From Diadema setosum (lineage: Eukaryota > Echinodermata > Echinoidea > Diadematoida > Diadematidae): 64,000 nucleotides of DNA. The notes beneath the pieces are model-generated. The model had not been told where the DNA came from. It ran no database searches and saw nothing but the letters and a program-made list of their open reading frames with translations. The stretch's first letter is position 1. Every line of letters begins with the position of its first letter. The position numbers and the translations under genes were made by a program. Shown in pieces: positions 36,914 to 46,410 of the stretch. The stretch spans positions 689,001 through 753,000 of the forward strand of contig CM067070.1 of NCBI GenBank assembly GCA_033980235.1, read 5' to 3'.

Positions 36914-37470
36914 AGGGAAGGTAAACCCAAAGAACAATGTGGATTGAGTGAAAGCAGCAACATTAGTAAAAAACATCAGTGAAAGTTTGAGGAAAATCGG
37001 ACAATCGATGCAAAAGTTATGAATTTTTAAAGTTTTGGTGTTGGAACCACTGGATGAGGAGACTACTAGAGGATATGACGTATGAGTGGACAACAATACA
37101 AAGAAAATGTAAAGGAAATTCAACAAAATTCACTTTTCTAGAATTATGAAAGAGCAATGGACCAAACGCTTTCAGAAAGCAGGGGGAATAATTGCTACCC
37201 TTAACATGTGTCAATATCAAGTTGATGGAATTTGTAATTTTCAGGAAAAATAGATTTTTGCAGAATTTTCTTTATAATTTCTTGGTATTGTTGTCCAATC
37301 ATACGTCTTAAACTCTAGTAGTCTCCTCATCCAGCGGTTCCAACATCAAAACTTTAAAAATTCATTACTTTTGCATCGATTGTCCGATTTTCTTCAAACT
37401 TTCACTGATGTGTCCTACTAATGTTGCTGCTTTCACTCAATCCACATTGCTCTTTGGGTTTATCTTCCCT
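36914..37470. mobile_element. Kolobok/T2-type foldback element K5, ~190-bp arms
   Basis: TTAA at 36910-36913 and 37471-37474. The left arm starts AGGGAAGGTAAACCCAAAGA and the right arm ends TTTGGGTTTATCTTCCCT. The arms (about 36914-37105 and 37285-37470) are near-perfect reverse complements, with facing words such as GGAAAATCGGACAATCGATG / CATCGATTGTCCGATTTTC. The ~180-bp loop is unique. Noncoding; overlapping frames arise from the arms. Confidence 0.85.
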
Positions 37471-37680
37471 TTAATGAAACAGGTTGTGTCTGATCTGATT
37501 GAAATAAAAGGGAAGGTATATCATCAGGGTTCATATGAGTTATTTATTACTTTATCAATATTTTATTAGCACACAGGTACAGACTTTTCTGATGCCTTCA
37601 TGTTTACAAGGACAGTTGGCATACATCACAGCTCATATCACTCATTACCAGGAGCATGTGACTGAATGACAAGCAGTCAC

Positions 37681-37735
37681 CTTTTCTTTCTTTCTTTCTT
37701 CTTTCTTCTTTCTTTCATTCATTCTTTCTCTCTAT
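37681..37735. repeat. (CTTT)n/(CTT)n microsatellite
   Basis: Pyrimidine tract of CTTT and CTT units ending in CTCTCT. Confidence 0.9.
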
Positions 37736-37814
37736 GGTCTTGCTGTGTTCTTAGTATCATTATTCATCATCCTTTTGAGAGAAATAAGGAAGCAGAATGT
37801 TCATTACATATCAT

Positions 37815-37890
37815 CGGCCAGGCCTATGCCAAAAGGCCCTTAACACCATAGACTTTGTACACTATTAGTGCCCTTTTGGCATAAGGCCGA
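37815..37890. repeat. 76-bp imperfect palindrome
   Basis: CGGCC-CCTATGCCAAAAGGCC (37815-37838) faces GCCCTTTTGGCATAAGGCCG (37870-37889), separated by about 30 bp. A very small MITE or a remnant of one. Confidence 0.6.
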
Positions 37891-40346
37891 CAATATTTGA
37901 ATACCAGTAAGTTTGTGCACCATGCACATAATTCCTGGTGTTGGAATATTAGCTCACATGCAAGCAGACTGCAGAAAGTTTGTGTAATGTCTGTTTATCT
38001 TTGTTCAATAGCTGATGAGAAAATCATCTCATGGAAATTGATGAGAAAGGTGGGACAATTTATTCTGAATGACTACAAAAACAAACAAACAATCATGCGG
38101 GACTATCTATATGCTTTTTTTTTTAATACCATTCCCGTTAAGAACCACATTAGCATAGGCTTACACATGGTCTAGCACTTTTATTTCAGCAGGTATGAAT
38201 GCAGTTGCACAGGCCAACCTCATATACCTGACGTGCACTGATGTGTAAGTTATGTCGACCAGGTGATTTTGACGGGTAGCAAGCTAACTTTAATAGAATG
38301 ATGGAGCTACAGCTTGCCTGGTATAGTTTGATTGCAGTGGCAAGAACATGGTATCAAAATAAACGTCACTGAAAACACATGATTGATCAAGGAGCGCATA
38401 GCATTATGCAATATTTTTCTCCTGCTGGTCTTTCAACAAAATAATTTCCCCGTTCATACTTCAAAAGGGCAATTTCCCATTATTATTTCTGCCTATTCTC
38501 ATAGTGAAATTTAGTCATCCTCAGCAAGCAGACAAGATAGCAGCTGGGAAAGTGGGCCAATAACATTGCATAATATATATTCAAACTAGAAACATACCCC
38601 GGGTACTTTCATATCATAGGAAGTTTGAAGATCCCTCAAACACCAAAATAATCTCTCTTTTTTTCTCAAACATGAAGGAATTCCTCTTTGTTGGCAGTTC
38701 TGTAGCTCCTCATCTCAAAAATCTGAGCCTTTCCTCCCTTCTGACTGAGGGCGGGGCAGTATAGATGCAATCATTTGCCATGTGAGTGCCCAAGCGAACC
38801 ATTTCTCTTTGCTTATTGATTGCCAGCCGTGAATGGACAGCAACGTGGACACAATGATCCAGACGTTGGGGGAAAAAAAGAAGACTGTGAAACGTGAGAT
38901 CAATATAATGATTCTTCGACCAGTTTGGACATTCGTAGAGAGGGGACGGACAGAGAATTAATGGCATGCAATGTAGGTCTCTGAATTATTCATGCCAGAT
39001 TCAAATCAAACAATGATTTCTGGTAAACCAGAGACCCACCTACAGTTTTTGAGAATCTCAAAAGTCAAAGAGGACTAAGGCTTTGCGCTTCTCCCTTGAT
39101 TGACTACTGGAAGCCATTTATGATTCATGGGGAAAATTCGAATAACATATTTGACAACACAACAACAATTTAACTTACAAAGAGATTATCAATAATTGTA
39201 TTGGACATAATGATTTAATGACAGAGTTAATGTACAGTCCACATTCAAAATGTCACCCTCTTCAAGTGCCACATGCAATGTAGAGCTATCTCATATCACC
39301 AAGTTTGGTTGTGATGAAATTATTCCCTTTTGACTTCTTACTTTTTTGGCTAATCTTCCTAAAAGCCATATCCTCTGTGAGGTTAAAATAACCACCCAAT
39401 TTCATAAAATTGATAGATGATAATGATGCTCTTTGAAGTCTACCTACACTGTAGCTTTAACTGAGGAAAAGATGGCAGGGATACACTGGAAGAGAATTCC
39501 TGTGTGATTTCTACAATGTACCTCTTTAATTGTAGGCTTGGTCAGTTAAGGAAGCACATCAAAGGCCAATTATTGGTTTCTTTCTTTTCTTTGCCATCGC
39601 TGGTACACGATATGCATGAGTCACCAAAGTTATCGCTTCCTTAGCTGTTTGGCCCACCTAAATACACTCAAGAATGCTAACGAATTCGTCGCAAAAGAAA
39701 AAACTACGTAGGTACCTACAGGTGATCAATAGCTCAGAAGTTAGCAGCTCCACTACACATGTAAGCTGCTGTTAAAATCAATTGGAATTGCTGTATATCT
39801 TGAAGCTCCAGTGAGCACCTGTTTCCCTTACAATTCTTTTTTTAAACCACAGAGGTTCAAGTGATGGGATGACTCTTCCGGCCTCTTTAATGCTAAATCT
39901 ACACGCAACACCAACAATCTAACACAAGACCTTCGTGTTTGGGGTCGATACAGCACAATGCACAAGCAATTAATTCCATATTGTTGTCTCCTTTTGAGGA
40001 AACAAAACAAAGAATGTGAGCTCAAGCAATGTGTTTACATGTTCCTGTTCAACTTACATTTCTTCTGTTCTTCATTATTTACCTTACCTCCCACATGACA
40101 TTGGCCATTGTTTCTAAGTGCAAATAACAAACCTTAAAATATTCACGAGAGCTATGAATTGGCCTTGAAAACAAAAGGTAAATAGTGAAAACAAGATGGA
40201 AACATTTTTCACTGATCAAGACAATACAATTACAATGTAGGTAAATGAAGGAGAAATCTTTATCCATTCTAAAAGCTAAATTTATCTAGCCAGACATTTT
40301 AAAGATATAAAACAACACAAAATATTTTGTTTTTTCATTCCTTGGC
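37891..40346. other. Noncoding stretch, no gene seen
   Basis: Mostly AT-rich and free of obvious repeats. 38690-38960 and 39600-39760 are less AT-rich and may be conserved noncoding blocks. Reverse-strand frames at 38710-38967 show no domain. Confidence 0.45.
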
Positions 40347-40527
40347 TTAAAGGGGAAGTCCGGACGATTATCAGCCGTTTCCTGTGTAAAGAACAATATT
40401 TCATGAACCTATAACCCTTTTCCTGACTAGAAAAGACCATCAGATACATTTACTATGATTTTTTTTTTTTTAAATAAGGTAATTCTTCATGTTCGAATCC
40501 GTCGCGAGCAGCCCTTCGTACTATCTG

Positions 40528-40544
40528 TCCCAGGATGCATTGCG
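40528..40544 (+). promoter_or_regulatory. ZNF143-like word in K6
   Basis: TCCCAGGATGCATTGCG closely resembles the vertebrate ZNF143/SBS consensus (CCCAGNATGC followed by TGCG). It lies in the CG-rich left part of K6. Whether any protein binds it in this organism is unknown. Confidence 0.3.
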
Positions 40545-41128
40545 CGTGACATATCAGGCGCAGTTTCCTCAGCTGAGAGCACCGCGAGCGAAGGAAGCCC
40601 AGCTACGCATCAATCTCCCATTGCACTGCTGACTGCGGCGCGGTATCTGCATGCCTGCCTAGGTGTGCCTTGTTGGCGCTACCGCAGGAGACCGTACACT
40701 GATTTAGGAGTGCTGTTGCCAAATGCTGTATTCTTTTATTCAGATTATCTTTGGTATATAAATATCCGTCAAAAATTAATGTAAAATAGTCGCAATGCTA
40801 TAACATTTTCATTTAATTGTAATACTGCCGTACCGTACTTATTAGTGTCCACCCCATCATTTACAATTCATTGGCTATTGTTGCCATCAGAGTGATCAGG
40901 CTGCTCATGCATACATTTATGTCTGCTGCTGCCAAATGCTATCACAATCCGCGATCATTTTTTTTTTGACTTCTGAGTGTGAACAATCTGAAATCAGTCT
41001 GTCAATTTCAGAATTATTGCCTCTCTTGTTGTCCGAGACTGTTGAGTATGTCTGAGGGTGGTAAATTACGACAGTATACATGTAACTTGAACCGCGGAAG
41101 AAACGCCAGCGCCAGCTTCATTACGTAG

Positions 41129-41750
41129 TACCGCCGCCGGTAACTGCGACCAGCAGCCCATTACACACAGCGTAATGGGACTGCGTACTGTAGCATTCAG
41201 GATCATAATAAGGCAGTATCGCGGATAAATACCAACTTAAATTCGAAATATTTCTTCAATTTGAAGACTTACCCGTACTACTAAAGTTAAAGTATTGAAA
41301 ACAGGCTTCGGACAACGTTTTGTTCTGCCAATAGTCCCTTTCTGTTCAAATTGATGACTTAAATGTGACTCGATCGGTGGAGAGGAACCTTGGAGAGATA
41401 CACTGAATTATTGACGGCCAGCACAGGCGCACATCACACGCACACAAATTGATGACCGGATAAGATGCGCTGACCGTCAATTCAGTGTAGCTCTCCAAGG
41501 TTCCTCTCGCCCGAGTCAAATTAAGCCATTAATTCAAACAGAAAGAACTATTGGCAGAACCAAGCGTTGCCCGAAGCCTGTTGTCAACACTTCAACTTTA
41601 CTTGTTAGTCTTCAAACTGAAGAAATTTTTCGAATTTTAAGTTGATATTTATCCGCGATACTACCTTGTCATGATTCTGAATGCTACAGTGCGCAGCGCC
41701 ATTACGCTACAGTATGCGTATGGGGCTGCTGGTCACAGTTACACCGCCGA
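41129..41750. repeat. 620-bp palindrome inside K6
   Basis: The left arm 41129-41419 and right arm 41471-41750 are reverse complements with scattered mismatches and indels. Paired words include GACCAGCAGCCC / GGGCTGCTGGTC, TATCGCGGATAAAT / ATTTATCCGCGATA and GAGGAACCTTGGAGAG / CTCTCCAAGGTTCCTC. The spacer is about 50 bp and itself has GCGCACATC facing GATGCGC. Confidence 0.85.
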
Positions 41751-41933
41751 TGGGGAGTATGACGAGGCTGCATCGAGTAGTATTTGTAAGTTTTGACGAC
41801 AAACTTGTACTGGAGAGCCATCTTGCGCACCTTTCCCACTCATTTTCTGGGTTCGGCGGGAATGGTAAAAAAACCTCTTCTTCTGGCCATCGGCTGGTTT
41901 ATTAGAACACCCAAACACTTGACACATCGGCAT
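41739..41933 (-). pseudogene. THAP-domain exon fragment, frameshifted
   Basis: THAP domains are zinc-dependent DNA-binding modules of C2CH type found in animal transcription factors and in P-element and Kolobok transposases. The reverse-strand frame starts MPMCQVFGCSNKPADGQKKR followed by FF, matching the N-terminal C-x(4)-C half and the FF-x-IP block expected of the fold. The frame slips at the A7 run 41867-41873. In the shifted frame TIP and further basic residues appear, then a TGA (41840-41842) where a conserved tryptophan would be expected. The second zinc-binding Cys/His pair is not found before the palindrome arm. The start codon is 343 bp inside the right end of K6, reading inward as expected for its transposase. 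This is a relic, not a working gene. Confidence 0.6.
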
Positions 41934-42280
41934 TTTTTAAGTGAAGCAATAGATCATGCCGCGTGCATCCGCTGCGTGGCGGCGGAACCACGCGGTACGC
42001 TACCGCTTGCTCGGCCCGAATCACCGTTGCTCAAGCAGGGCTCCCCGAGCCAGCTGACGCTCCAAACAAAAAGCAATGTGGGGCTAATACGTCGCGCCAT
42101 CACGTGATCTTTCTCGCCGGCGTACAGAAATCGAACAGTTACGATTCAAAATTAGTGATGCTAAAAAATCGTTTGTGACGAGTTGGGAGGGTATTTTTCT
42201 ATGACACTTAGTCATTATGGTCCTAGATTTATGTAGATTTTGGTGAAATTTATTCAAAATCGTCCGGACTTCTCCTTTAA

Positions 42281-42701
42281 AATGAAACCTTCATGATTTA
42301 CATCAAATTACAAAAGGAGACACAAGTTTTGCATCTTTAGGGCCTATCTAAATGGTATATCATTGATGGCAAATTTGAACATTATGCATTAGAGTTTCCT
42401 TTAGATATATTTGCACAGTCTATTTAACATGACATGACCGTTCATGAATGAAATAGATCCCGGAATTACATGTTGCTGTGTGTATGTAGGCCTACAGTGT
42501 ATGCCCGCAAAGTGCCATACCAATCTTAAGTCCTGCAGGGGTAGATAGGCCACTGCTGACCAATGCTAAACATGAGGTGGCCAGCCGTGGTGACGGTCAT
42601 CTCACCAACCCCTCGCCAAACTCCTCAATGACGTGGACGTCTGTCCATCCATCCCCCCTCCCCCCATACATTTCAGTCCTCTTACTTCTGTGACAAATAT
42701 T
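42281..42701. other. Short noncoding stretch
   Basis: No gene or repeat seen. TAGGCCTA occurs at 42487, and a C-rich patch at 42652-42666. Confidence 0.5.
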
Positions 42702-42857
42702 CCACTAAAATCAAACTTAAACTGGAAATATACCACTCAAATCAAACTTAAACTGGGTATTTACCACTCAAATCAAACTTAAACTGGAAATATACCACTC
42801 AAATTAAACTTAAACTGGAAATATTCCACTCAAATCAAACTTAAACTGGAAATATAA
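42702..42857. repeat. 31-bp tandem repeat, five units
   Basis: CCACTCAAATCAAACTTAAA starts at 42702 (as CCACTA), 42733, 42764, 42795 and 42826, exactly 31 bp apart. The units end CTGGAAATAT/A with one GGTATTT variant. Noncoding minisatellite. Confidence 0.95.
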
Positions 42858-43002
42858 CCAGTACCCATTATTTTTCAATGACAACATTTTTCACATGACT
42901 ACTAGTGTCAGTACAAAGAGGTACCATCTTCCATATGCCAACTGGAGCCACAACTACACTGTACACATACAAGCCTGTATCTACCAGTTGGGCAACCATG
43001 AA

Positions 43003-43277
43003 GGCTATTAGGGACTTTTCGATTTGCACGTTGAGCCAGGCGTCACCCTGTTATGACGTAGTATTTACGTACTGCGCATGCGCGAGTGTCGACCCTCGGC
43101 TCATCGCACAAATTTCGAACGCGTTAACCCCGGTTATCACCGTCCACCCAAATCGGTTGCGCCGCGCTCAACCCACCTTGCTATGACGTCACACTCCTCT
43201 CGGGTATTGTGCGAAAGAGCACGATGACTCTCGGGAAATCCGTCCTCAGTTCACCAGTTTTCCTTTTTCTTTCGAGA
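43003..43277 (+). repeat. Dispersed element A, copy 2 (uninterrupted)
   Basis: Full counterpart of 1-216 plus 1340-1401, inverted relative to it and about 42 kb away. It contains TGCGCATGCGCG at 43073-43084 (the NRF1 palindrome) and the CRE TGACGTCA at 43184-43191. It is CG-rich with abrupt edges at GCTATTAGGGAC on the left and near TTTCTTTCGAGAGA on the right. A reading frame across it is shared with copy 1 but shows no recognisable domain. Confidence 0.75.
43073..43191. promoter_or_regulatory. NRF1-like and CRE palindromes in element A
   Basis: TGCGCATGCGCG (43073-43084) and TGACGTCA (43184-43191) match the NRF1 and CREB/ATF consensus sites. In copy 1 the CRE is intact (87-94) but the NRF1 word has decayed to GCGCATGCACAG. 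The promoter role is inferred only from motif content. Confidence 0.4.
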
Positions 43278-43374
43278 GAATATTCATATTCTAATTACAT
43301 GAAAGCTTATGATCTTGATACGTCACAGCAGCAGCGCTGACACACAAACTACAGCCTCTGGTAGGGGAGACCCA

Positions 43375-43628
43375 GGAGAGTTGAGCCACTTTTTACATAA
43401 TTTGTCATATTTCCCCCTAATTGTATTTTGGGCTGAAGACTTTCTTATGGTTGGAAGTTAAGATCATATGTTATAATCCAGTTTTGTTAATTATACGGAA
43501 GGTGATTGCATTTCAGAATAAGAGCCCGTTCAAAAAAAGATGTCAAATGGCACAAGTCTCCTGTAGGACGAGGAGAGTTGAGCATACCCGCAATGAGAGT
43601 TGAGCCACCCATGGGAGAGTTGTGCCAC
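43375..43628. repeat. Left subterminal GGAGAGTTGAGCCAC repeats
   Basis: Copies at 43375-43389, 43571-43583 (truncated), 43595-43610 and 43613-43628 (one T-for-A change). Such subterminal motifs are typical transposase-binding sites. Confidence 0.7.
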
Positions 43629-43885
43629 ACTGTACTAGGGAGTGGGAAAGTCGTATATCTCGTGAGGATGGGCCCGCATAAATACATTTAATGTGCTGTT
43701 CTTATCGAATATCACTATTTTGTAAATTGAAATACAATGACTCTAACAGACTATGATTTTTTTTCAGATAGAAAGAACTTCAAGATAGGCTTTCCAAGTT
43801 GTAGACAAATTGATGATGTCATCAAAATGTTCTGACTTAGAGTCGGCTACCTGGGGCCAACAATCAATAACTTTAAGATACTTCC

Positions 43886-44103
43886 ATGACATAGGGCCTA
43901 TGCTCCGGCGACAAATGCTCCGGCACGAATTGCTAATGTTGAAGCTTACACAAACCCTTACCCCTACCCTAACCCTAACCCTAATCCAAATCCTTACCCT
44001 GCTCTGACCCAAAAACTCAATCATACCCACGAGGCTCACTCTCTCTTCGGAGAGATATTAATGTCAGAGCAATAATTGTCGGCGGAGCATATGTCATGTC
44101 ACC
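43886..44103. mobile_element. Small element with telomere-like core
   Basis: CATGACATAGGGCCTATGCT-CCGGCGACAA on the left faces TTGTCGGCGGAGCATATGTCATG on the right. Between them lie CCCTAACCCTAACCCTAA (43968-43985) and degenerate relatives (CCCTTACCCCTACCCT, CCTTACCCT). About 218 bp, nested in the pogo-like element. I recall similar layouts from other marine invertebrates. Confidence 0.6.
43967..43986. repeat. Interstitial telomere-type (CCCTAA)n
   Basis: Three perfect CCCTAA units embedded in about 50 bp of degenerate ones. Too short to mark a former chromosome end. Confidence 0.85.
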
Positions 44104-44185
44104 CTTTAAAACACAATAACTTCTTTGAGAAATCATTACTCATGAAGACAATAATTGAGTAAGCGAAAAACCATTGGCAGCTTAA

Positions 44186-44573
44186 AGGGATCGTACAGTT
44201 TTGGTTGAGACCTAATTTTCAGGTTTCTAACATTTTTTGGTGAGATAATGAGAAACCTCTTATGAAATATGAAAGAGCATGTAATTTTATGAGGAATTCA
44301 ACGTTTATTTGATGAAAACTGGTTTTGAAATGGCTGAGATATATATATCTAAAAAAGAGCGATTCTCATAAAGTGTGGGACCCACACTTTATTACGATCG
44401 CTTTGTTTTACTTTGTTTTTGGATGTTACAGCTATTCCAAACCGATTTTCATCAAATAAACTTTGAATTCCTCTTAAAGTGGTATGCTCTGTACTATATC
44501 ATAAGTGTTTCCTTAATATCTTGCAAAAAGTTAAAAGCCCAATTCTCATCTCCACCAATACTGTATTATCCCT
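44186..44573. mobile_element. Kolobok/T2-type foldback element K4
   Basis: TTAA at 44182-44185 and 44574-44577. Starts AGGGATCGTACAGTTTTGG, ends CCAATACTGTATTATCCCT. The halves face each other (GATGAAAACTGG / CCGATTTTCATC), and it is the reverse-oriented relative of K3 (23708-24404) without K3's central insert. Nested inside the pogo-like element, hence younger than it. Noncoding. Confidence 0.8.
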
Positions 44574-44589
44574 TTAATTAAAACTTTAA

Positions 44590-45136
44590 AACAACACTAA
44601 AACACAACTGATATAACCCTTACTTAGATCTTACAATGCTTTTCAGAGCTCGCTCAAACAGATATGCAACCTTGAACAGGAGATAAAGATTGTAGTGCGT
44701 GGAAATTAACATGACATTTTGTTTCATTTAGCTCACGTCAGCTTCAGGCTATGCTATTGATATTTATGTATCATCCTCTTTGTTGTGAATTTCAATTTCC
44801 ATGGGGTTTCATTCAACGTCTAAAGACAACAAGGGGCCACAAAACTTTCCAGAATTGCCTGAATACAGTCACATCTTTTCCAGTCACATCCTTTCAAATT
44901 TCAGACGATGATATCATATTGTTAACAATATCTGCTCAAAAATGTAGTCCCATGAACAACATAATGCCAACCAGTGACTCTTCCATCTACCTGGCAAAAC
45001 AATACAAAATAACAAAATGACCTCAACATAATTAATGATTTGTTAGATTCAACGAAATGCAGAATACCATGATTGCAGTGTGAACCAACACAACTTTAAC
45101 AATAATGACACAACAAAATGATGGTGCCCTTCACTC
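44590..45136. other. Interior of the pogo-like element, no frame recognised
   Basis: AT-rich sequence with an 89-codon frame at 44751-45020 that shows no DDE-type acidic motif or other domain. Probably eroded transposon interior or intron. Confidence 0.4.
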
Positions 45137-45247
45137 TTAGAAAAAATGTGCTGATTAGAACCTCTTCTTGTCCCGTATTCAAGATTCTTTATAGACCCTT
45201 TTTGTATAGGGTTCTACAATGTATAAAGAACCCTATACAAAAAAAGG
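45137..45247. repeat. Palindrome-ended repeat fragment interrupting the psq exon
   Basis: TGTATAGGGTTCTACAATG pairs with the TATAAAGAACCCTATACA stretch (stem of about 17 bp), both flanked by CCTTTTT/AAAAAGG. To the left lie CACTCTTAGAAAAAATG and ATTCTTTATAGACCC. The edge at 45247 coincides with loss of protein-like sequence from the adjacent psq exon. Confidence 0.6.
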
Positions 45248-45417
45248 TCATTTTTCTTTTTATCCATGTATCTCTTGAGTGTCATTCGATCTACACCAAA
45301 TGCTTGAGCGGCAGCTCGAACACTGTTCAACTCTTCGACTGCTTTTGCTCCTCGCTGGAGCAATCCTGGATCACTCCCACGGTCTGATGATGTCCTTTTG
45401 TATATTTGTGGCATTGT
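45248..45417 (-). pseudogene. Pipsqueak-type HTH exon of a pogo-like transposase, truncated
   Basis: The reverse-strand frame from ATG at 45414 gives about 55 codons beginning MPQIYKRTSSDRGSDPGLLQ. It contains ELNSVRAAAQAFGVDRMTLK followed by RYM, the helix-turn-helix of the HTH_psq family: a basic N-terminal arm, then the alanine-rich helix and recognition helix VDRMTLKRYM. Pogo/jerky-type transposases use this domain to bind their ends. Immediately upstream TTTTCTTTCAG ends at 45418, a good splice acceptor, so an untranslated first exon near the right end is plausible. The frame loses protein character at 45247, where the palindrome repeat begins. No downstream CENPB or DDE domain follows. 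The HTH itself has no internal stop. It could alternatively be the 5' exon of a domesticated gene, but its position inside the inverted repeats argues for the transposon. Confidence 0.7.
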
Positions 45418-45460
45418 CTGAAAGAAAACTTAAAATTGTATAAATAAGATAATGGTAAAA

Positions 45461-45512
45461 GGAGAGTTGAGCCATGGATCATGTCTCCTCATGATGAGTG
45501 GCTCAACTCTCC
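45461..45512. repeat. Facing pair of subterminal repeats
   Basis: GGAGAGTTGAGCCAT (45461-45475) and GTGGCTCAACTCTCC (45498-45512) form a hairpin-like inverted pair. The same motif occurs at the right end (45844-45872) and four times near the left end of the element. Confidence 0.75.
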
Positions 45513-45885
45513 AAAGGTCGGCCATTTTTGCATGTGACTTTACTACCACTAGAGCAGTTGCATCACATTTAACCAAAAACATCAGAAATAATCAACAATG
45601 CAGAGGCTACGCGTTGCCCGTATTGCGACCAAAGTAACTGCTAGTATATGAATAATAAGAAGGGTCTTACCTCTAACTCTCAAATCCACTTTTCAGCATG
45701 ATATTTGGTTTTCCTTTCACAAAATCTCCCATGAGTGACCATGGATCTTACTGACTTAACTGGAAAGAAAGTTATATTATACACTACCAGCAGAGGGAGT
45801 TTTAACTTTTTATCTAAAGTGCAAGTGTGAGATTCAGGGGGTGGATCAACTCTCCTTGTGGCTCAAGTCTCCTAGGTCTCCCCTA

Positions 45886-46129
45886 CCTACTTTATTTGTC
45901 CGTTTTCACTGTTCCGCACTTTGCAACTGCCTACCGTAGTCCCACACATGCATTCACACTTAATGCTTTACGCAAACAGATCTTGGTGCTTTTGGCCTAG
46001 CTAGTGCAGCAGTGCATTTGCCTAGTAGTCTTACCATGCATCATGTTTTAAAATCTACATACATGTAATTCCTCCCAGGATACGCATCTAGTCAAAGACA
46101 AAATAAATATTACAAGTACAGAAACAGTC
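45886..46129. other. Short noncoding stretch
   Basis: Flank of the pogo-like element. No feature recognised. Confidence 0.5.
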
Positions 46130-46410
46130 ACAAATTCCGCATACTAGTATATGCACGCAAGGCACAGGTTGCCTCCTGCACACGCCACACACGAGACGTG
46201 ACGCCGGCGCCCGAAATCGAAATGTGTTTTAGCAGCGGGTCAACGTACAGACGTGACGCCTTGACGTACGGTTGCGCTCGGCGGCACGTCCTTCTCGTTC
46301 ACCCAATCGAAAACTCCCTATTAACCCCAACAGCAGCCTGTCCAGCACCCCCTGACCAGACTGATCATTTGACCTTGGAAGGGTCTGAATCCTGAGACTA
46401 TAAATAGGTC
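46130..46410 (+). promoter_or_regulatory. Candidate CpG-rich promoter with TATA box
   Basis: 46190-46310 is CG-rich in an AT-rich setting. AGACGTGACGCC occurs twice (46194-46205, 46249-46260), then TGACGTAC follows, giving several CRE-like TGACG cores. TATAAATA lies at 46399-46406. No exon with coding character was found in the next kilobase, so the transcript, if any, is unidentified. It could instead be an inserted CG-rich element. Confidence 0.3.

Larger units (their letters stand above)
40351..42276 (-). mobile_element. Kolobok-like element K6 with decayed THAP exon
   Basis: TTAA at 40347-40350 and 42277-42280 flank a 1,926-bp element. The left end AGGGGAAGTCCGGACGATT and right end AATCGTCCGGACTTCTCCT are inverted repeats with one mismatch in 19. 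It is much richer in CG than the surrounding DNA. It contains a 620-bp palindrome (41129-41750) and, on the reverse strand, the start of a THAP domain (41868-41933). TTAA targets, AGG...CCT termini and a THAP-domain transposase are together the published hallmarks of the Kolobok superfamily. No catalytic domain remains, so this is an internally deleted derivative. Confidence 0.7.
43364..45883 (-). mobile_element. TA-flanked pogo-like DNA transposon, internally degraded
   Basis: TA dinucleotides at 43362-43363 and 45884-45885 flank a 2,520-bp element. The left end is GGGGAGACCCAGGAGAGTTG and the right end, inverted, GGGGAGACCTAGGAGACTTG; inverted repeats extend 26 bp with two mismatches. The motif GGAGAGTTGAGCCAC recurs subterminally. 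A pipsqueak-type helix-turn-helix exon lies on the reverse strand about 470 bp inside the right end. TA targets and an N-terminal psq DNA-binding domain fit the pogo branch of Tc1/mariner. No DDE catalytic region is visible, and other elements have inserted at 43886-44103, 44186-44573 and near 45137-45247. Confidence 0.75.

Noticed and set aside
42905..43186. 93-codon frame sharing protein sequence with frames at 92-409 and 969-1451
   Set aside because: The similarity comes from the two copies of repeat A. The segment is promoter-like and carries palindromic motifs, and no protein family is recognisable. Codon-level conservation cannot be assessed from two copies.
43967..43986. Former telomere or chromosome-fusion point
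   Set aside because: Only three perfect CCCTAA units, contained within facing inverted repeats of a small element.
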